The notes under the pieces were generated by a model. The model made no database searches. It saw only the letters and a list, made by a program, of their open reading frames with translations, and was not told the DNA's origin. Shown here in pieces: positions 53,924-62,634 of a stretch of DNA of 64,000 nucleotides. Position numbers and translations under genes: made by a program. The first letter of the stretch is position 1; every line of letters starts with the position of its first letter. Location: the NCBI GenBank assembly GCA_026706635.1, contig JAPOYJ010000072.1, forward strand, positions 1 to 64,000, given 5' to 3'. Source of the stretch: Gemmatimonadota bacterium (GTDB taxonomy: Bacteria > Gemmatimonadota > Gemmatimonadetes > Longimicrobiales > Gaopeijiaceae).

Positions 53924-55717
53924 GTATGCCAACCCGCACTCCGCCACCCGTCCTCGACTTCGGCGGCGACCCCGAACGGGTCTCGCTCTTCGTGGAATGC
54001 CTCCGGCTCGTCCGCGGGTACCAGTTCAACCCGGCCTTCGCAAGCGAGATATCGCAGATCGATCCGCTTCCGCACCAGCGGATCGCGGTGTACGAGCGCA
54101 TGCTGCCGGAGGACCCGCTCCGCTTCCTCCTCGCCGACGATGCGGGTGCGGGCAAGACCATCATGACCGGGCTGTACGTGCGGGAGATGCTCATGCGGGG
54201 GCGCATCCGGCGCGTCCTCGTGGTCCCGCCCGCCGGACTGGTCGGCCGAGGCGCTCGCCGGATGTTCGCGCGACCCGGAGTACTCCGCGCTGGCTTGGTC
54301 GGCTCGGCACCTGCTGCTCCTGACCGCGACGCCCCACATGGGCAGGGACTCGCCCTATCATCACCTCTGGCGGCTTCTGGACCACCGCGTAGGAGCACGA
54401 CGTGCGGATCGTCGACCTCGTGTCCACCGACACGCGCGAGGGCCGGGTGCTCAAGGTCCTCCTGGACAAGCTGGAGACGATCCGGCGGGAGCTGCGGTCG
54501 GACAAGGTCTTCGACGTGATCGGGCGCCTCTTCGAGAACCGGTCGCTACGCGGGCACATGCGCGAGGCGCTGACCGACGAGGGCGAGAGGCGCGCGCGCA
54601 GGCGGCTCGAGGCCGGGCTCACGAGCGAAGTAGTGCGGAAAACGCACAGGTTGGACGAGCAGCGGTATGGGAGACGGGGCGACGTGGCGCGCCGCCTCGG
54701 CACCCTGAAGCACGAGATGGAACGGGAGCGCTATCTGCATCTTCTGCCAGCAAACGTGCGACGGTTCGTCGAGCTCGCATCACCGCTGCTGGGGCTCGCG
54801 GTGCGCGGGGAGCTGGACGGGTCCTTCTCGCTCGTCCCGACGCGACCCGGCGCGTTGGATCCGCTCCTCGCCGCGCTGGAGACGCATCCTGCAGACGCGC
54901 GTGGGCGGTTGCGGGTCCGACGTCCGGAGTCCGGCGAGGTGTGCGTGTGGATGCACCCCGGCGAGCCGGTCTTCGACGCGATGTGCGACCGGGTTCTCGC
55001 CATCTGCGGCCCGGAGGCCGCCCGGGGGGCTATCTTCGTCGATCCCCGCGCCACCGAGGCGTACCTGATGCACCTGGGCGATGTGGCGGTGGAGGAGGAG
55101 GGACGGAGGGCGGAGGACGGGGGGCTGCTGGCGAAGGGCGGGGAGCGATACGCCGAGGACGCGGAGCGGAAGACGCTGAAGCGCCGCCTGCTCGCGCTCC
55201 GGCAGGGCGAAGACGGAAAGGTCCCGGAGATGTCGGTGGAGGAGGTGGGGTTGTTGCGGGGCGTGCCCGATCATCCGCCCGGAGCGGTGCCGCTGGCGGC
55301 CCGGGCCCTGACGCTGCGCGCCGAGGCGTTGGGTCACCTCGATGCGGAGGCCCGGCGTGGGAGAGGGCGCGCGGGGCTTCGGTCCAGGACGTGTCCAGGC
55401 CGCCGGGGGCGCGCGCCGCGGGCCTTCCCGACCACCCCGGATTCGACCTCCTGTAGGAGTCCGCGGACGGTCGCAGGCGCCACATCGAGGTCAAGGGACG
55501 CGCGGGGCGCGGCGCGATCTGGATGGAGGAGAACGAATGGCGGCAGGCGTGCCAGCTGGGCGACGAGTACTGGCTGTACGTGGTCTACCGGTGCGCGACC
55601 GGGGAGCCTGAACTAGTGCGGATTCGGCATCCGTTCGCCAGATTGTTGGCGAAGGGCGCGGCCCGGATGCGGATCACCGTCGGGGAGGTGATGGGGGCGG
55701 CGGAGGGGGACGGGTGA
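53920..55717 (+). pseudogene. Decayed SNF2 helicase (DrmD-like) with DUF3883-like end
   Basis: Starts ATGA-coupled to the NTPase. Frame 1 keeps the N-terminus and motif I (LLADDAGAGKTIMTGLYVRE) to VVPPAGLVG. A deletion removes motif II; frame 2 continues with HLLLLTATPHMG (motif III) and LWRLLD. A further deletion removes motifs IV-VI; frame 3 resumes at VRIVDLVSTDTREGRVLKVL and runs through the C-terminal region. The end (GFDLL, in-frame TAG at 55454, then HIEVKGRAGRGAIWMEENEW) returns to frame 2 and resembles DUF3883. Several lesions, so a true pseudogene. Confidence 0.82.
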
Positions 55718-56493
55718 GGATCATAGTGATTGCGGGGCCAAATGGCGCGGGGAAGACGACCTTCGCGCGACGATTCCTGACCCGCACGCCGAATAGGCCA
55801 GCCTTCATCAACGGAGACGACATAGCGAAGAGGCTGAATCCGGGCGATCCGGCCGCCGTGGCCCAGAGGGCCGGGCGGATGGCGATTCGCGAAATGGAGG
55901 CGCTGGTCGCCCAGCGCGCCGACTTCGTGACCGAGACCACGCTGAGCGGTAGGGGCTATGCCAGACGGATTAGGCGATGGCAGGATGCAGGATACCGCGT
56001 GTCCATCATCCTTCTGCGACTCTCGTCGGCGGACCAGACGGTCCGGCGGGTTGCCAGGCGGGTCAGCGAGGGTGGCCACGACATCCCGGAGGACGTAGCG
56101 CGAAGACGCTTCGAACGGAGCTGGGCCAACTTCCGCGATCTCTACAGCGAGATTGCCGACGACTGGCAGGTCTATGACAATTCCGGCGAAGCTCCGGTGT
56201 TGCTGTCCCAGTCGGAGGGCTGGCAGGAGGTGCGGGAGCCGCGGGCGGTCCGCCGCTACGGAGACGACGATCATCAGATTCCCGAAGACAGGAGAGCAGT
56301 CATGGCCAAGCAGCAGTTCAACCGAATCCCCGAAGGCGAGCCGTCCGTGAAGAGCGTGCTTGCGGCGCTCAGGCAGGCGCGGAAGGACGCGATGGCGCGG
56401 CAGGAGGCGGTCAGGAAGGGCGAACCCGTGTACCCGCCGCACCATGGGCCATGGGAAGGGTACGAGGTGGATGCGGAGTCCCAGGGAGACTAG
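55714..56493 (+). CDS. Zeta-toxin-like P-loop kinase with C-terminal extension
   Basis: 259 residues, GTG start. Residues 1-195 are a zeta-toxin/UDP-GlcNAc kinase-like domain: Walker A AGPNGAGKTTFA, FINGDDIAKRLNP, FVTETTLSGRGY. From residue 197 (ATG at 56302, preceded by GGAGAG) a separate polar segment MAKQQFNRIPEG...YPPHHGPWEGYE continues in frame. It may be an extension or be translated separately as a small antitoxin-like protein. Confidence 0.78.
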   Translation: MRIIVIAGPNGAGKTTFARRFLTRTPNRPAFINGDDIAKRLNPGDPAAVAQRAGRMAIREMEALVAQRADFVTETTLSGRGYARRIRRWQDAGYRVSIILLRLSSADQTVRRVARRVSEGGHDIPEDVARRRFERSWANFRDLYSEIADDWQVYDNSGEAPVLLSQSEGWQEVREPRAVRRYGDDDHQIPEDRRAVMAKQQFNRIPEGEPSVKSVLAALRQARKDAMARQEAVRKGEPVYPPHHGPWEGYEVDAESQGD

Positions 56494-56657
56494 ACGAGCG
56501 CGGGCTGCGCCGGAACGAGCTCTTCGCCAGCGTGGTGCAGGCCGTGCTGGAGATGGCCGAGGCCGGGTCGGGCGAGCGCGCTATGCTGGAGTCGGTGCAG
56601 AACCACCTTCGGGGGGAGGGGGTGGCGAGGGCGGCGCAGAGTCGTTGCTGTAGGGTG

Positions 56658-56924
56658 ATGGCGATCAATCCGATCAAGACCACCCACTACTTTCGCGAAC
56701 AGGTGCTTCGGAAGCGCCCCTACATCGACCCCGCGTGGTGTGCCGAGGTGCTCCGTTCGCCGCTTCGCTCCGAGCGACAACCCGACGGGCGGATGCGCTT
56801 CTGGGGCCGGGTTCCCTACGCCGCGGGCACTTCCGCCAAGGTGCCGCGCGTGGTTACTCTGGAGGATGGGGAGACGATCCACAACGCGTTCTTCGACCGC
56901 GGCTTCATGAGGAGACTGAAGTGA
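56658..56924 (+). CDS. Small protein paired with DUF2283
   Basis: 88 residues from MAINPIKTTHYFREQVL. Pattern HYFREQVLRKRPYID..WC, then DGRMRFWGRV and PRVVTLEDGETIHNAFFDR, a family commonly found just before DUF2283 genes, in a layout resembling toxin-antitoxin pairs. Function unproven. GTGA overlap with the next gene. Longer in-frame starts exist but lack conservation. Confidence 0.75.
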   Translation: MAINPIKTTHYFREQVLRKRPYIDPAWCAEVLRSPLRSERQPDGRMRFWGRVPYAAGTSAKVPRVVTLEDGETIHNAFFDRGFMRRLK

Positions 56925-57136
56925 AGCTCCACTACTATCCCGACACGGACAGCCTCTACATCGAGCTGAGCGCTAGGCCCGGCTCCGAGACCAGGGAGGT
57001 CTCGGAAGGAGTCAACGCAGATATTGATGCCCACGGCAAGCCGGTGGGATTCGACATCGACCGCGCCTCGCGGGTCGTCGACCTTTCCTCCCTCGAGGCC
57101 CAGGCCCTTCCTCTCCGCTCGTATCGGGTATCGTAA
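56921..57136 (+). CDS. DUF2283 family protein
   Basis: 71 residues, GTG start. MKLHYYPDTDSLYIEL, EVSEGVNADIDAHGKPVGFD and IDRASRVVDLSSLE are the DUF2283 signature. Probable partner of the preceding gene, possibly an antitoxin. Confidence 0.82.
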   Translation: MKLHYYPDTDSLYIELSARPGSETREVSEGVNADIDAHGKPVGFDIDRASRVVDLSSLEAQALPLRSYRVS

Positions 57137-57180
57137 GGGCGGGGTGGCCAACACTTAGACGACCCAGACGGAGGCACGCC

Positions 57181-57384
57181 GTGAGACTGAAAGTTGTGGT
57201 GCACCGGGCGGAGGAAGGCGGGTACTGGGCTGAAGTGCCCGCCATACGCGGATGCGTTTCGCAGGGCGAGTCGATGGACGAGCTGTTGGAGAACGTCCGG
57301 GAAGCGGTCGAGGGCTGCCTGTCCGTGGATGTCGCGGAGGTTCCGGTCGCAGAGGACGACCGCGTCGTCGAGATCGCTCTATGA
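57181..57384 (+). CDS. hicB: HicB-like antitoxin
   Basis: 67 residues, GTG start after GGAGG. Partial RNase H-like fold: VVHRAEEGGYWAEVPAIRGC, VSQGESMDELLENVREAVEG. Lacks a C-terminal DNA-binding domain. A HicA-like toxin lies 125 bases on, but on the opposite strand. Confidence 0.82.
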   Translation: MRLKVVVHRAEEGGYWAEVPAIRGCVSQGESMDELLENVREAVEGCLSVDVAEVPVAEDDRVVEIAL

Positions 57385-57508
57385 GGTTAGTCGGAACGCG
57401 GGACCGCGGAATGCGTGGCGAGACGTCTCGCCGACGCGCGGCCTTGCATTGCTGACAACGGGATCGCGGGTGGACACCTCCAGCCGCTGGATCCGTCGCC
57501 GACCCGGG

Positions 57509-57706
57509 TCATAGCTCAGACGGATCGATGCCAGCGATCCGCATCAGGTGCCGCTGCAATCCTCGCTTCAGGTCGGTGTTGCCGTGGACGGGAACCGAAA
57601 TCCGAGCCGCCGCACGCTCCCTGGCGTAAATGTGGTGGCTGCCCCTGATCCGGCACAGTCTCCACCCGCGCGACTCGATCAGTCGGCAGAAGCTCCTGCC
57701 ACTCAT
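57509..57706 (-). CDS. hicA: HicA-like mRNA interferase toxin
   Basis: 65 residues from MSGRSFCRLIESRGWRL. Double-stranded-RNA-binding-like fold with the catalytic histidine in RIRGSHHIYAR, then ISVPVHGNTDLKRGLQRHLM. Intact. Convergent to hicB, whereas hicA and hicB normally form one operon. Confidence 0.85.
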   Translation of the reverse strand: MSGRSFCRLIESRGWRLCRIRGSHHIYARERAAARISVPVHGNTDLKRGLQRHLMRIAGIDPSEL

Positions 57707-57778
57707 GATCTTCACTTGAGCCCCGCAGACGTGGGTGCTAACCCTAGACTCGTCGGCCAATACGTGCCCTCCAATTCG

Positions 57779-58530
57779 TCAGTCCCCGTTTACGGTGTCG
57801 TCCGCAGGCGAGGGCGCTGCTTGGCCCCGTAGCTCGATCATCCCGCGCACAAAGCTGTCGATGATCTTCCACTCGGCGAGACTGAGGTCTCTCGGAGCCT
57901 CCAGCACGATGGGCTGACTCCGGGTCGGCAGCAGAAACGGCTGCGACGGCCAGCGCTCGCCTGATTTATTGGTCTCCGCGTTGACCTCGGGATCAGAGGC
58001 CACAGCGGCGGAGTCATCCGCATCGCCGTCCGGCTCGGCGCCACCGTTCTGGTGACTCGCGGTGGCGTGCTTCTTGGCGGGCGGACGCTTGGGTGCCCGG
58101 AAGTAAGGCGAACGCTCTACTCCAGCGTTATCCAGAGCTCCCAGGAAGAAGCGCACCGCCATCGTGAGCGTGTTTCCAGAGACATTGCCGCGGGCGCGGA
58201 AGGCATCCGCAAGCTGCTGCTCGGTACCCTTCTCGAGGTCCAGATCCTCGAGTAACGGCTTGTAGGCCTCCAAAATGACGCCCCCGAGCGTCGCCTGCCA
58301 CTCGTTGGTATCCAGAGCCTCGACGAGGTTGCGGAGCCTGGGCGTGGGGATACCCATCGTGTCCGTGAGACCGAGAAGGTCAGTGTACGACGGATCGCGC
58401 TCTGGACGCTCCCCGACTTCCCAACCATGACCGTGTGGTCGATGCGGCTGGGTATCCTCTTCTCCCGGAGCTCGCCCAGGAATCCGTCGTCCGCTAGGGA
58501 GCTCTGGGAGAATGTGAGCGCGGGCCAGCT
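57779..58530 (-). pseudogene. DUF5343-type protein, frameshifted
   Basis: The upstream frame encodes LADDGFLGELREKRIPSRID and SGSVQSAIRRTLTF; at about 58383 one C is missing (TTCTCGG for TTCCTCGG) and the family sequence continues in another frame (LGLTDTMGIPTPRLRNLVEA, LGGVILEAYKPLLEDLDLEK). The tail holds a Ser/Ala-rich linker and LSLAEWKIIDSFVRGMIELRG. No start codon is clear in the first frame, so a second lesion is likely. Confidence 0.68.
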
Positions 58531-58702
58531 CCCACACACCGCCCTCGGACAGACCGTCGATCCGAAAGACGGACAGCGATGGAGAGCCACCCATGACAGA
58601 CTTCGGCAGGAAGGCGTTGTACTTCAGCCTGAAGCCTTCGCCCCGCCCGGCGGTCATCCGGCTGGAGAGGGCGAACCGCGTGACAGGCGCGGCCTCAGTC
58701 AA
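58520..58702 (-). CDS. Possible small protein, boundaries uncertain
   Basis: From a TTG at 58702: MTEAAPVTRFALSSRMTAGR, RLKYNAFLPK, LSVFRIDGLSEGGVWELARA. The pattern of a phenylalanine-rich start and SVFR...GLSE...W looks like a real small domain placed just after the gene at 58717. Its end cannot be fixed because the frame runs into the broken DUF5343 gene. Confidence 0.4.
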
Positions 58703-58716
58703 CGTGGGTCGCGAAC

Positions 58717-59223
58717 CTACGCGATCAGTCGGTAGGCCGCGACAATCAGATCGCTCGGAAGTCCGTCGGCGAAGGCACCCGTCCCGGAGACCTGCTCGCG
58801 CCCTAGCCTCGCGGCAAAGCGGACTTGGCCGTCGCGCGCCACGCTGACCGCCAGAGTATTGTCCGGTCCCCGCCACCATTCGAACCCCGCAGCACCATCC
58901 GGTTCGAAGGCCACTTCCGGCACACCCAAACCGCTCGGAAACGCATCCAGCACATGGGCTGCCCACGCCGCTGCTGACGGGTCGGCGGGGGCGGCTCCGT
59001 ACCCGTCCCAATTCTTCTGGCCGCAGTCCCGGAAAGCGTCGCTCAGTGCCTCCCAGCGCCGCTCCCGGACCCGAGCTTGGTCATGGCTCCTTGCGCCTCG
59101 GTCGTCCCGTCGAATCCGTGCCGCCCTCCTGAGGAAGATGTGTGACTCCGGCGATACGCCTCGATCAGTACCCCATCTGGGAAAACGCATTCCCGGCATG
59201 GCCGCTAACGCCGTTCCGCTCAT
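58717..59223 (-). CDS. Hypothetical protein
   Basis: Up to 168 residues; conservation probably begins near RRWEALSDAFRDC. KNWDGYGAAPADPSAAAWAA and the segment PEVAFEPDGAAGFEWWRGPD resemble a domain common beside toxin-antitoxin genes. Function not known. Confidence 0.6.
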   Translation of the reverse strand: MSGTALAAMPGMRFPRWGTDRGVSPESHIFLRRAARIRRDDRGARSHDQARVRERRWEALSDAFRDCGQKNWDGYGAAPADPSAAAWAAHVLDAFPSGLGVPEVAFEPDGAAGFEWWRGPDNTLAVSVARDGQVRFAARLGREQVSGTGAFADGLPSDLIVAAYRLIA

Positions 59224-59582
59224 GAACGATACCCCGCTATCGCCTCCTCGGAGCCCGTGCCAAGTTCGGGAACTCGCTCATCCCGGAGAGCGCATGAGAT
59301 CAAGCGGCGAAGCCGTCGGGCGAAGGGAGTGTCGGGTCGGGATGTCCATACCCCCTAATGTAAATCCGAGATGACAGAATGGAAAGCACGCTTTACGGAT
59401 AGCCAGCCGTGGGCACCTACGAGCGGAAGTCCCGGCTCCTCAAGCTCTTGGGCGGCCCACATACCTGACGCAGCAGCGCTGGTCGCCGCCAGAGCCGAAA
59501 GAAGCCATGGGTGAATGGCCTTGCGCCGCAGCCAACCTGCTTGCACGATAGTGTACGTCAGTCATACGGAGGACATCCCGAT
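59224..59582. other. Intergenic region with decayed repeat
   Basis: No convincing gene. It holds the degenerate twin palindrome at 59359-59397 and, near 59546-59582, the leader of the relB-like gene with GGAGG 13 bases before its ATG. Confidence 0.5.
59359..59397 (+). repeat. Degenerate twin-palindrome core, copy 14
   Basis: TGTAAATCCGAGATGACA, 3 bp, TGGAAAGCACGCTTTACG: the 18+3+18 spacing is kept although several palindrome bases have changed. Confidence 0.6.
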
Positions 59583-59843
59583 ATGCCGAACAAGCTGGTT
59601 CAGGCCCGCATCGATGGGAGCGTAGTCGAGGAGGCGGCGGCCGTGCTGGCGGCCATGGGGCTGACCGTGTCGGGCGCGATGCGACTCCTGCTGACCAAGG
59701 TCGCCCACGAGAAGGCGCTTCCTTTCGCGCCGTTGGTTCCGAACGCCGCCACCATCGAGGCCATGAAGGAGGCCCGGAAAGGTGACCTCCCCCGGTTCGC
59801 CAGCGTGGAGGACCTGTTTGACGACCTCCATGCGGACGATTGA
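59583..59843 (+). CDS. RelB/DinJ-family antitoxin
   Basis: 86 residues. MPNKLVQARIDGSVVEEAAA and LAAMGLTVSGAMRLLLTKVA form the ribbon-helix-helix DNA-binding domain; the acidic tail (FASVEDLFDDLHADD) is the toxin-binding part. Its cognate toxin gene is reduced to a remnant that still overlaps its 3' end. Confidence 0.88.
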   Translation: MPNKLVQARIDGSVVEEAAAVLAAMGLTVSGAMRLLLTKVAHEKALPFAPLVPNAATIEAMKEARKGDLPRFASVEDLFDDLHADD

Positions 59844-59901
59844 GCGTACCGCCGGTTCAAGCGCGACTACGAACGGGTCACATGCCGAGCTCGGTCTCTG
59901 A
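59830..59901 (+). pseudogene. YafQ/RelE-type toxin with internal deletion
   Basis: A 23-codon frame beginning MRTIERTAG and ending GSHAELGL, the usual first and last residues of YafQ-type toxins (typically GSHSELGL at the end). A second frame still shows RFKRDYERV, the next part of the toxin. Roughly 60-70 central codons with the active site are gone. The 14-base overlap with the antitoxin is preserved. Confidence 0.75.
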
Positions 59902-60177
59902 AGTGCTGGTCGGGGAACGAGGTGTCGGTGAGCGTCAGGGGTGACTTGGCGGATGAGGCTCGCGACCGTGCAAACGAGACTCTTGCAGAGGTGTCGAAGG
60001 ATCTGAGCCTGGCGCGCCCGTGAGGGACCGAAGCGTACATCGAACTCGAACAGGTGGCTGTGCAAACCGTCGGAGGCGTCGCGCTGGCGGCACCGTAGCC
60101 GCGATCGCGACGCGGTAGGTCAGCGCGTTAGGGGAACCGGAGGTGAGGATGCCGGAAGGGGTCCAGCCGCACAGGCC

Positions 60178-60792
60178 GTGCCAGCAAGGCTATCGTCGGT
60201 AGCCGCTGCGCTCGCGTCGGCACACGGCGCAGCGGACTCGGCACGGCCGGACCAGGCCCGAAACAACGCCGCCGTCGCGCTGGTGCTCCGTCCGCCACTC
60301 GGGGAGCCCGACCCGTTCCTGGGTCTCTGCGAGCTCCTGACGATAGAGCGGGCCAAGTCTCCCCACGACCCCTGGTCGGGCCAGATGGCGCTCCCTGGCG
60401 GACGCCTCGATCCAGCCGACGGCGGCCTCGTTGAAGCCGCTGTCCGCGAGACGCGCGAGGAGGCCGGGGTGCGGCTGGAGGCGCCGGAGGGAATGCTCGG
60501 CCGGGGCGAGCCGCTTCGCCCGCTGCGGCCAGAGAATCCCCCTATCTCCGTATGGCCTTTCGTATTTCGGGTGCCCTCGCAGACCACGGCGAGCGCCACC
60601 AGCCCCGAGGTGGCGTCCGTGCACTGGTTCGCGCTGGACGACCTGGCCGATCCCGCGAGCCGAGATTCCCACCTGTGGCGAAGGGGGTCGATCTCGCAGA
60701 GCTTCCCGTGCATCAGGATCGAGGGCCGCACGATCTGGGGGCTCACCTACCGGGTTCTGACGCGCTTCATGGAGGTGGCGCTAACAGGGTAG
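60178..60792 (+). CDS. Nudix hydrolase, CoA pyrophosphatase-like
   Basis: 204 residues, GTG start. Nudix box with REXXEE: GGRLDPADGGLVEAAVRETR followed by EEAGV. The segment HDPWSGQMALPGGR is typical of NudL-type CoA diphosphatases. Its TAG (60790) begins a short repeat-end match. A deleted copy of its 3' end lies at 62969. Confidence 0.87.
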   Translation: MPARLSSVAAALASAHGAADSARPDQARNNAAVALVLRPPLGEPDPFLGLCELLTIERAKSPHDPWSGQMALPGGRLDPADGGLVEAAVRETREEAGVRLEAPEGMLGRGEPLRPLRPENPPISVWPFVFRVPSQTTASATSPEVASVHWFALDDLADPASRDSHLWRRGSISQSFPCIRIEGRTIWGLTYRVLTRFMEVALTG

Positions 60793-60805
60793 CCCGTGGA
60801 TGCGC
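60790..60805 (+). repeat. Short repeat-end match
   Basis: TAGCCCGTGGATGCGC resembles the left terminus TAGCAGCCCGTGGACA with CAG lost. The TAG is the Nudix stop codon. Too short to be certain. Confidence 0.45.
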
Positions 60806-61008
60806 ATTCCGACGATTCCGATTACCTTGGCGAAGCGGAGGTCCAGACGGTGCTGAGAGATGGCGGGGGGGAATCGGGAGGGGCGCGCGCCCCTGGAGTC
60901 GGTGCTGAGAGGGTGAGCCTTTAGGGGCGTGGCCTGCCGTCCCGACACGGGAACCGGTACGGTACGGCCCACACCTGACTGGGAACTGGAATGGGAGGGG
61001 GGTTGACG

Positions 61009-61209
61009 ATGAGGAAGCAACTTGAGACGTGGATGCCGGTGGCCGCCATTGTGGCCTCGGCAGTGACAGCGACCTGGGTGGTCAGCGGGGGGATCGCGGC
61101 CCTTGACTCTCGGCTCTCCGGTGTCGAAGCCAAGCTCGACCTATTGATCGAGGGTCTCGACATCGAGGTGTCCGAGAGGCAGCAGGCAGGTCAGGTGGCG
61201 CAACGATGA
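61009..61209 (+). CDS. Small single-span membrane protein
   Basis: 66 residues. One membrane helix (WMPVAAIVASAVTATWVVSG) followed by a short coiled coil (LDSRLSGVEAKLDLLIEGLD). Convergent with the fic gene. Unrecognised, but composition and framing look real. Confidence 0.6.
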   Translation: MRKQLETWMPVAAIVASAVTATWVVSGGIAALDSRLSGVEAKLDLLIEGLDIEVSERQQAGQVAQR

Positions 61210-61236
61210 GTATGCGAACGCCGTCGGGACATAGGC

Positions 61237-62634
61237 CTACTTGCCTCCGGCACCATCCATGGTCTGAGCGTCTTCCGCCCCACTTCTCTTCCGCCGAGCT
61301 AGATCCTCCATGATCCAACGGAGCATCTCATTGACCTGTCCCTTCAGCTCTTCAAGGTCATGATTGTTGTGTTCCCTAGAATAGGTCTTTCCTCGGAAAG
61401 AGTCCCCGCGCGTCTCCGCCCTGAAATTCCAAGTGCTCTCGTCTGTGCTGCACCTGGCCGCCACGTCGACGTCAACATCCACTTCCGTGCCCGCGACATG
61501 ACAGTCCGCCAACAAAAACGACAAAGAAATATCCAAGTGCGCAACGTCATCTGGAACAGACGACGTGTCAGGAGCACCGAACTCGCGCGACAACGAGAAC
61601 GCCCTTCCATCGCTCCCCGTTCCACTGACCCACGGGCCGCCGGAATCAATCACCGTGGGGAAAACATCCGGTACCAAAAGAGTCAACTTCTCGTGGCAAT
61701 ACTTCTTCAGCGGCAACACAACATCCTCCACGTACCGCCTACCCTCCACCGAGGCGCCCGGCCGGGCTCGGCCGACCATGGATCGCTTAAACACCTCGAT
61801 CTCGCGATCGATGTCCTCCGCATCCTCAATTGACTCGCCGCGCGCGGATTTCAAATGCAACCTGAGGGTATGCTTGCAGCACGACGCAATAAACTCGATG
61901 AATCGCGAAAGATCCTCGGTCTTCGCGATATCCTCTATTTCCTGAATGTACCGGCTCCGGTTCTCTCTCTCCACAATCGCCACCGTATATCCGTGCCGGA
62001 TGAGGATCATGTTCATCAGGAGACGGGCCATCCGCCCGTTGCCGTCGTCGAAGGGATGAATACGCACGAACCGGTGGTGAAACGTCGCCGCCACGACAAT
62101 CGGATGCTCGCCGCGGGCCTCCTGGTCACGATACCAGTCGATTAGATCGCCCATCTCCGAACCCACCTGTTCGGGTGGCGTGTAGTAGTGGATCTCTCCC
62201 GTACTGGTCCTGACGTTGTTCGGCGCGGTCTTGTACCGGCCGACCGCAATGAGGCGCTTCGTGAGTCTGCCGTCCCGAGTCAGGGCATCCATCTCGTACG
62301 GCTCCTTCAGGAGAACGGAGTGAAGATTCCGTATGAACACGCTGTTCAGCGCCTCTTCCTGCCTGACGGCCTCCTCCACTGCCTTCACGGCATCATTGTG
62401 ACCCTCGATGTCCAGATGGTCACGCATTGGTTTTCCGTGGGCCGTGAGGCCGTGGAGTATGAGATTCCGGGTCTCGCCGAGGGTGAGCGCATTGCCTTCG
62501 ATGGCGTTGGAATGGTAGTTGAACTCGAGGCGGATCTTCTGCGCGATCCGGGCTATGACGTCAGAAGACAAAGGACGGAGGTCGTCGAGTTCCTGCTTCA
62601 GCCCGTCGACAATCTCGATGGTGTTGCGGGTCAT
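61237..62634 (-). CDS. Fic-domain protein with N-terminal inhibitory motif
   Basis: 465 residues from MTRNTIEI. Complete Fic motif HPFDDGNGRMAR (193-204), predicting AMP (or other nucleotide) transfer to a protein hydroxyl. The class II inhibitory motif SNAIEG (42-47) lies upstream, so the enzyme should be self-restrained. A C-terminal part of about 180 residues (VEDVVLPLKKYCHEKL...SREFGAPD) is not a known domain to me and may recognise the target. Confidence 0.9.
   Translation of the reverse strand: MTRNTIEIVDGLKQELDDLRPLSSDVIARIAQKIRLEFNYHSNAIEGNALTLGETRNLILHGLTAHGKPMRDHLDIEGHNDAVKAVEEAVRQEEALNSVFIRNLHSVLLKEPYEMDALTRDGRLTKRLIAVGRYKTAPNNVRTSTGEIHYYTPPEQVGSEMGDLIDWYRDQEARGEHPIVVAATFHHRFVRIHPFDDGNGRMARLLMNMILIRHGYTVAIVERENRSRYIQEIEDIAKTEDLSRFIEFIASCCKHTLRLHLKSARGESIEDAEDIDREIEVFKRSMVGRARPGASVEGRRYVEDVVLPLKKYCHEKLTLLVPDVFPTVIDSGGPWVSGTGSDGRAFSLSREFGAPDTSSVPDDVAHLDISLSFLLADCHVAGTEVDVDVDVAARCSTDESTWNFRAETRGDSFRGKTYSREHNNHDLEELKGQVNEMLRWIMEDLARRKRSGAEDAQTMDGAGGK

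Noticed and set aside
59355-59546. Small minus-strand gene with signal-like sequence
   Set aside because: It overlaps the decayed repeat core and shows no family features or ribosome-binding site.
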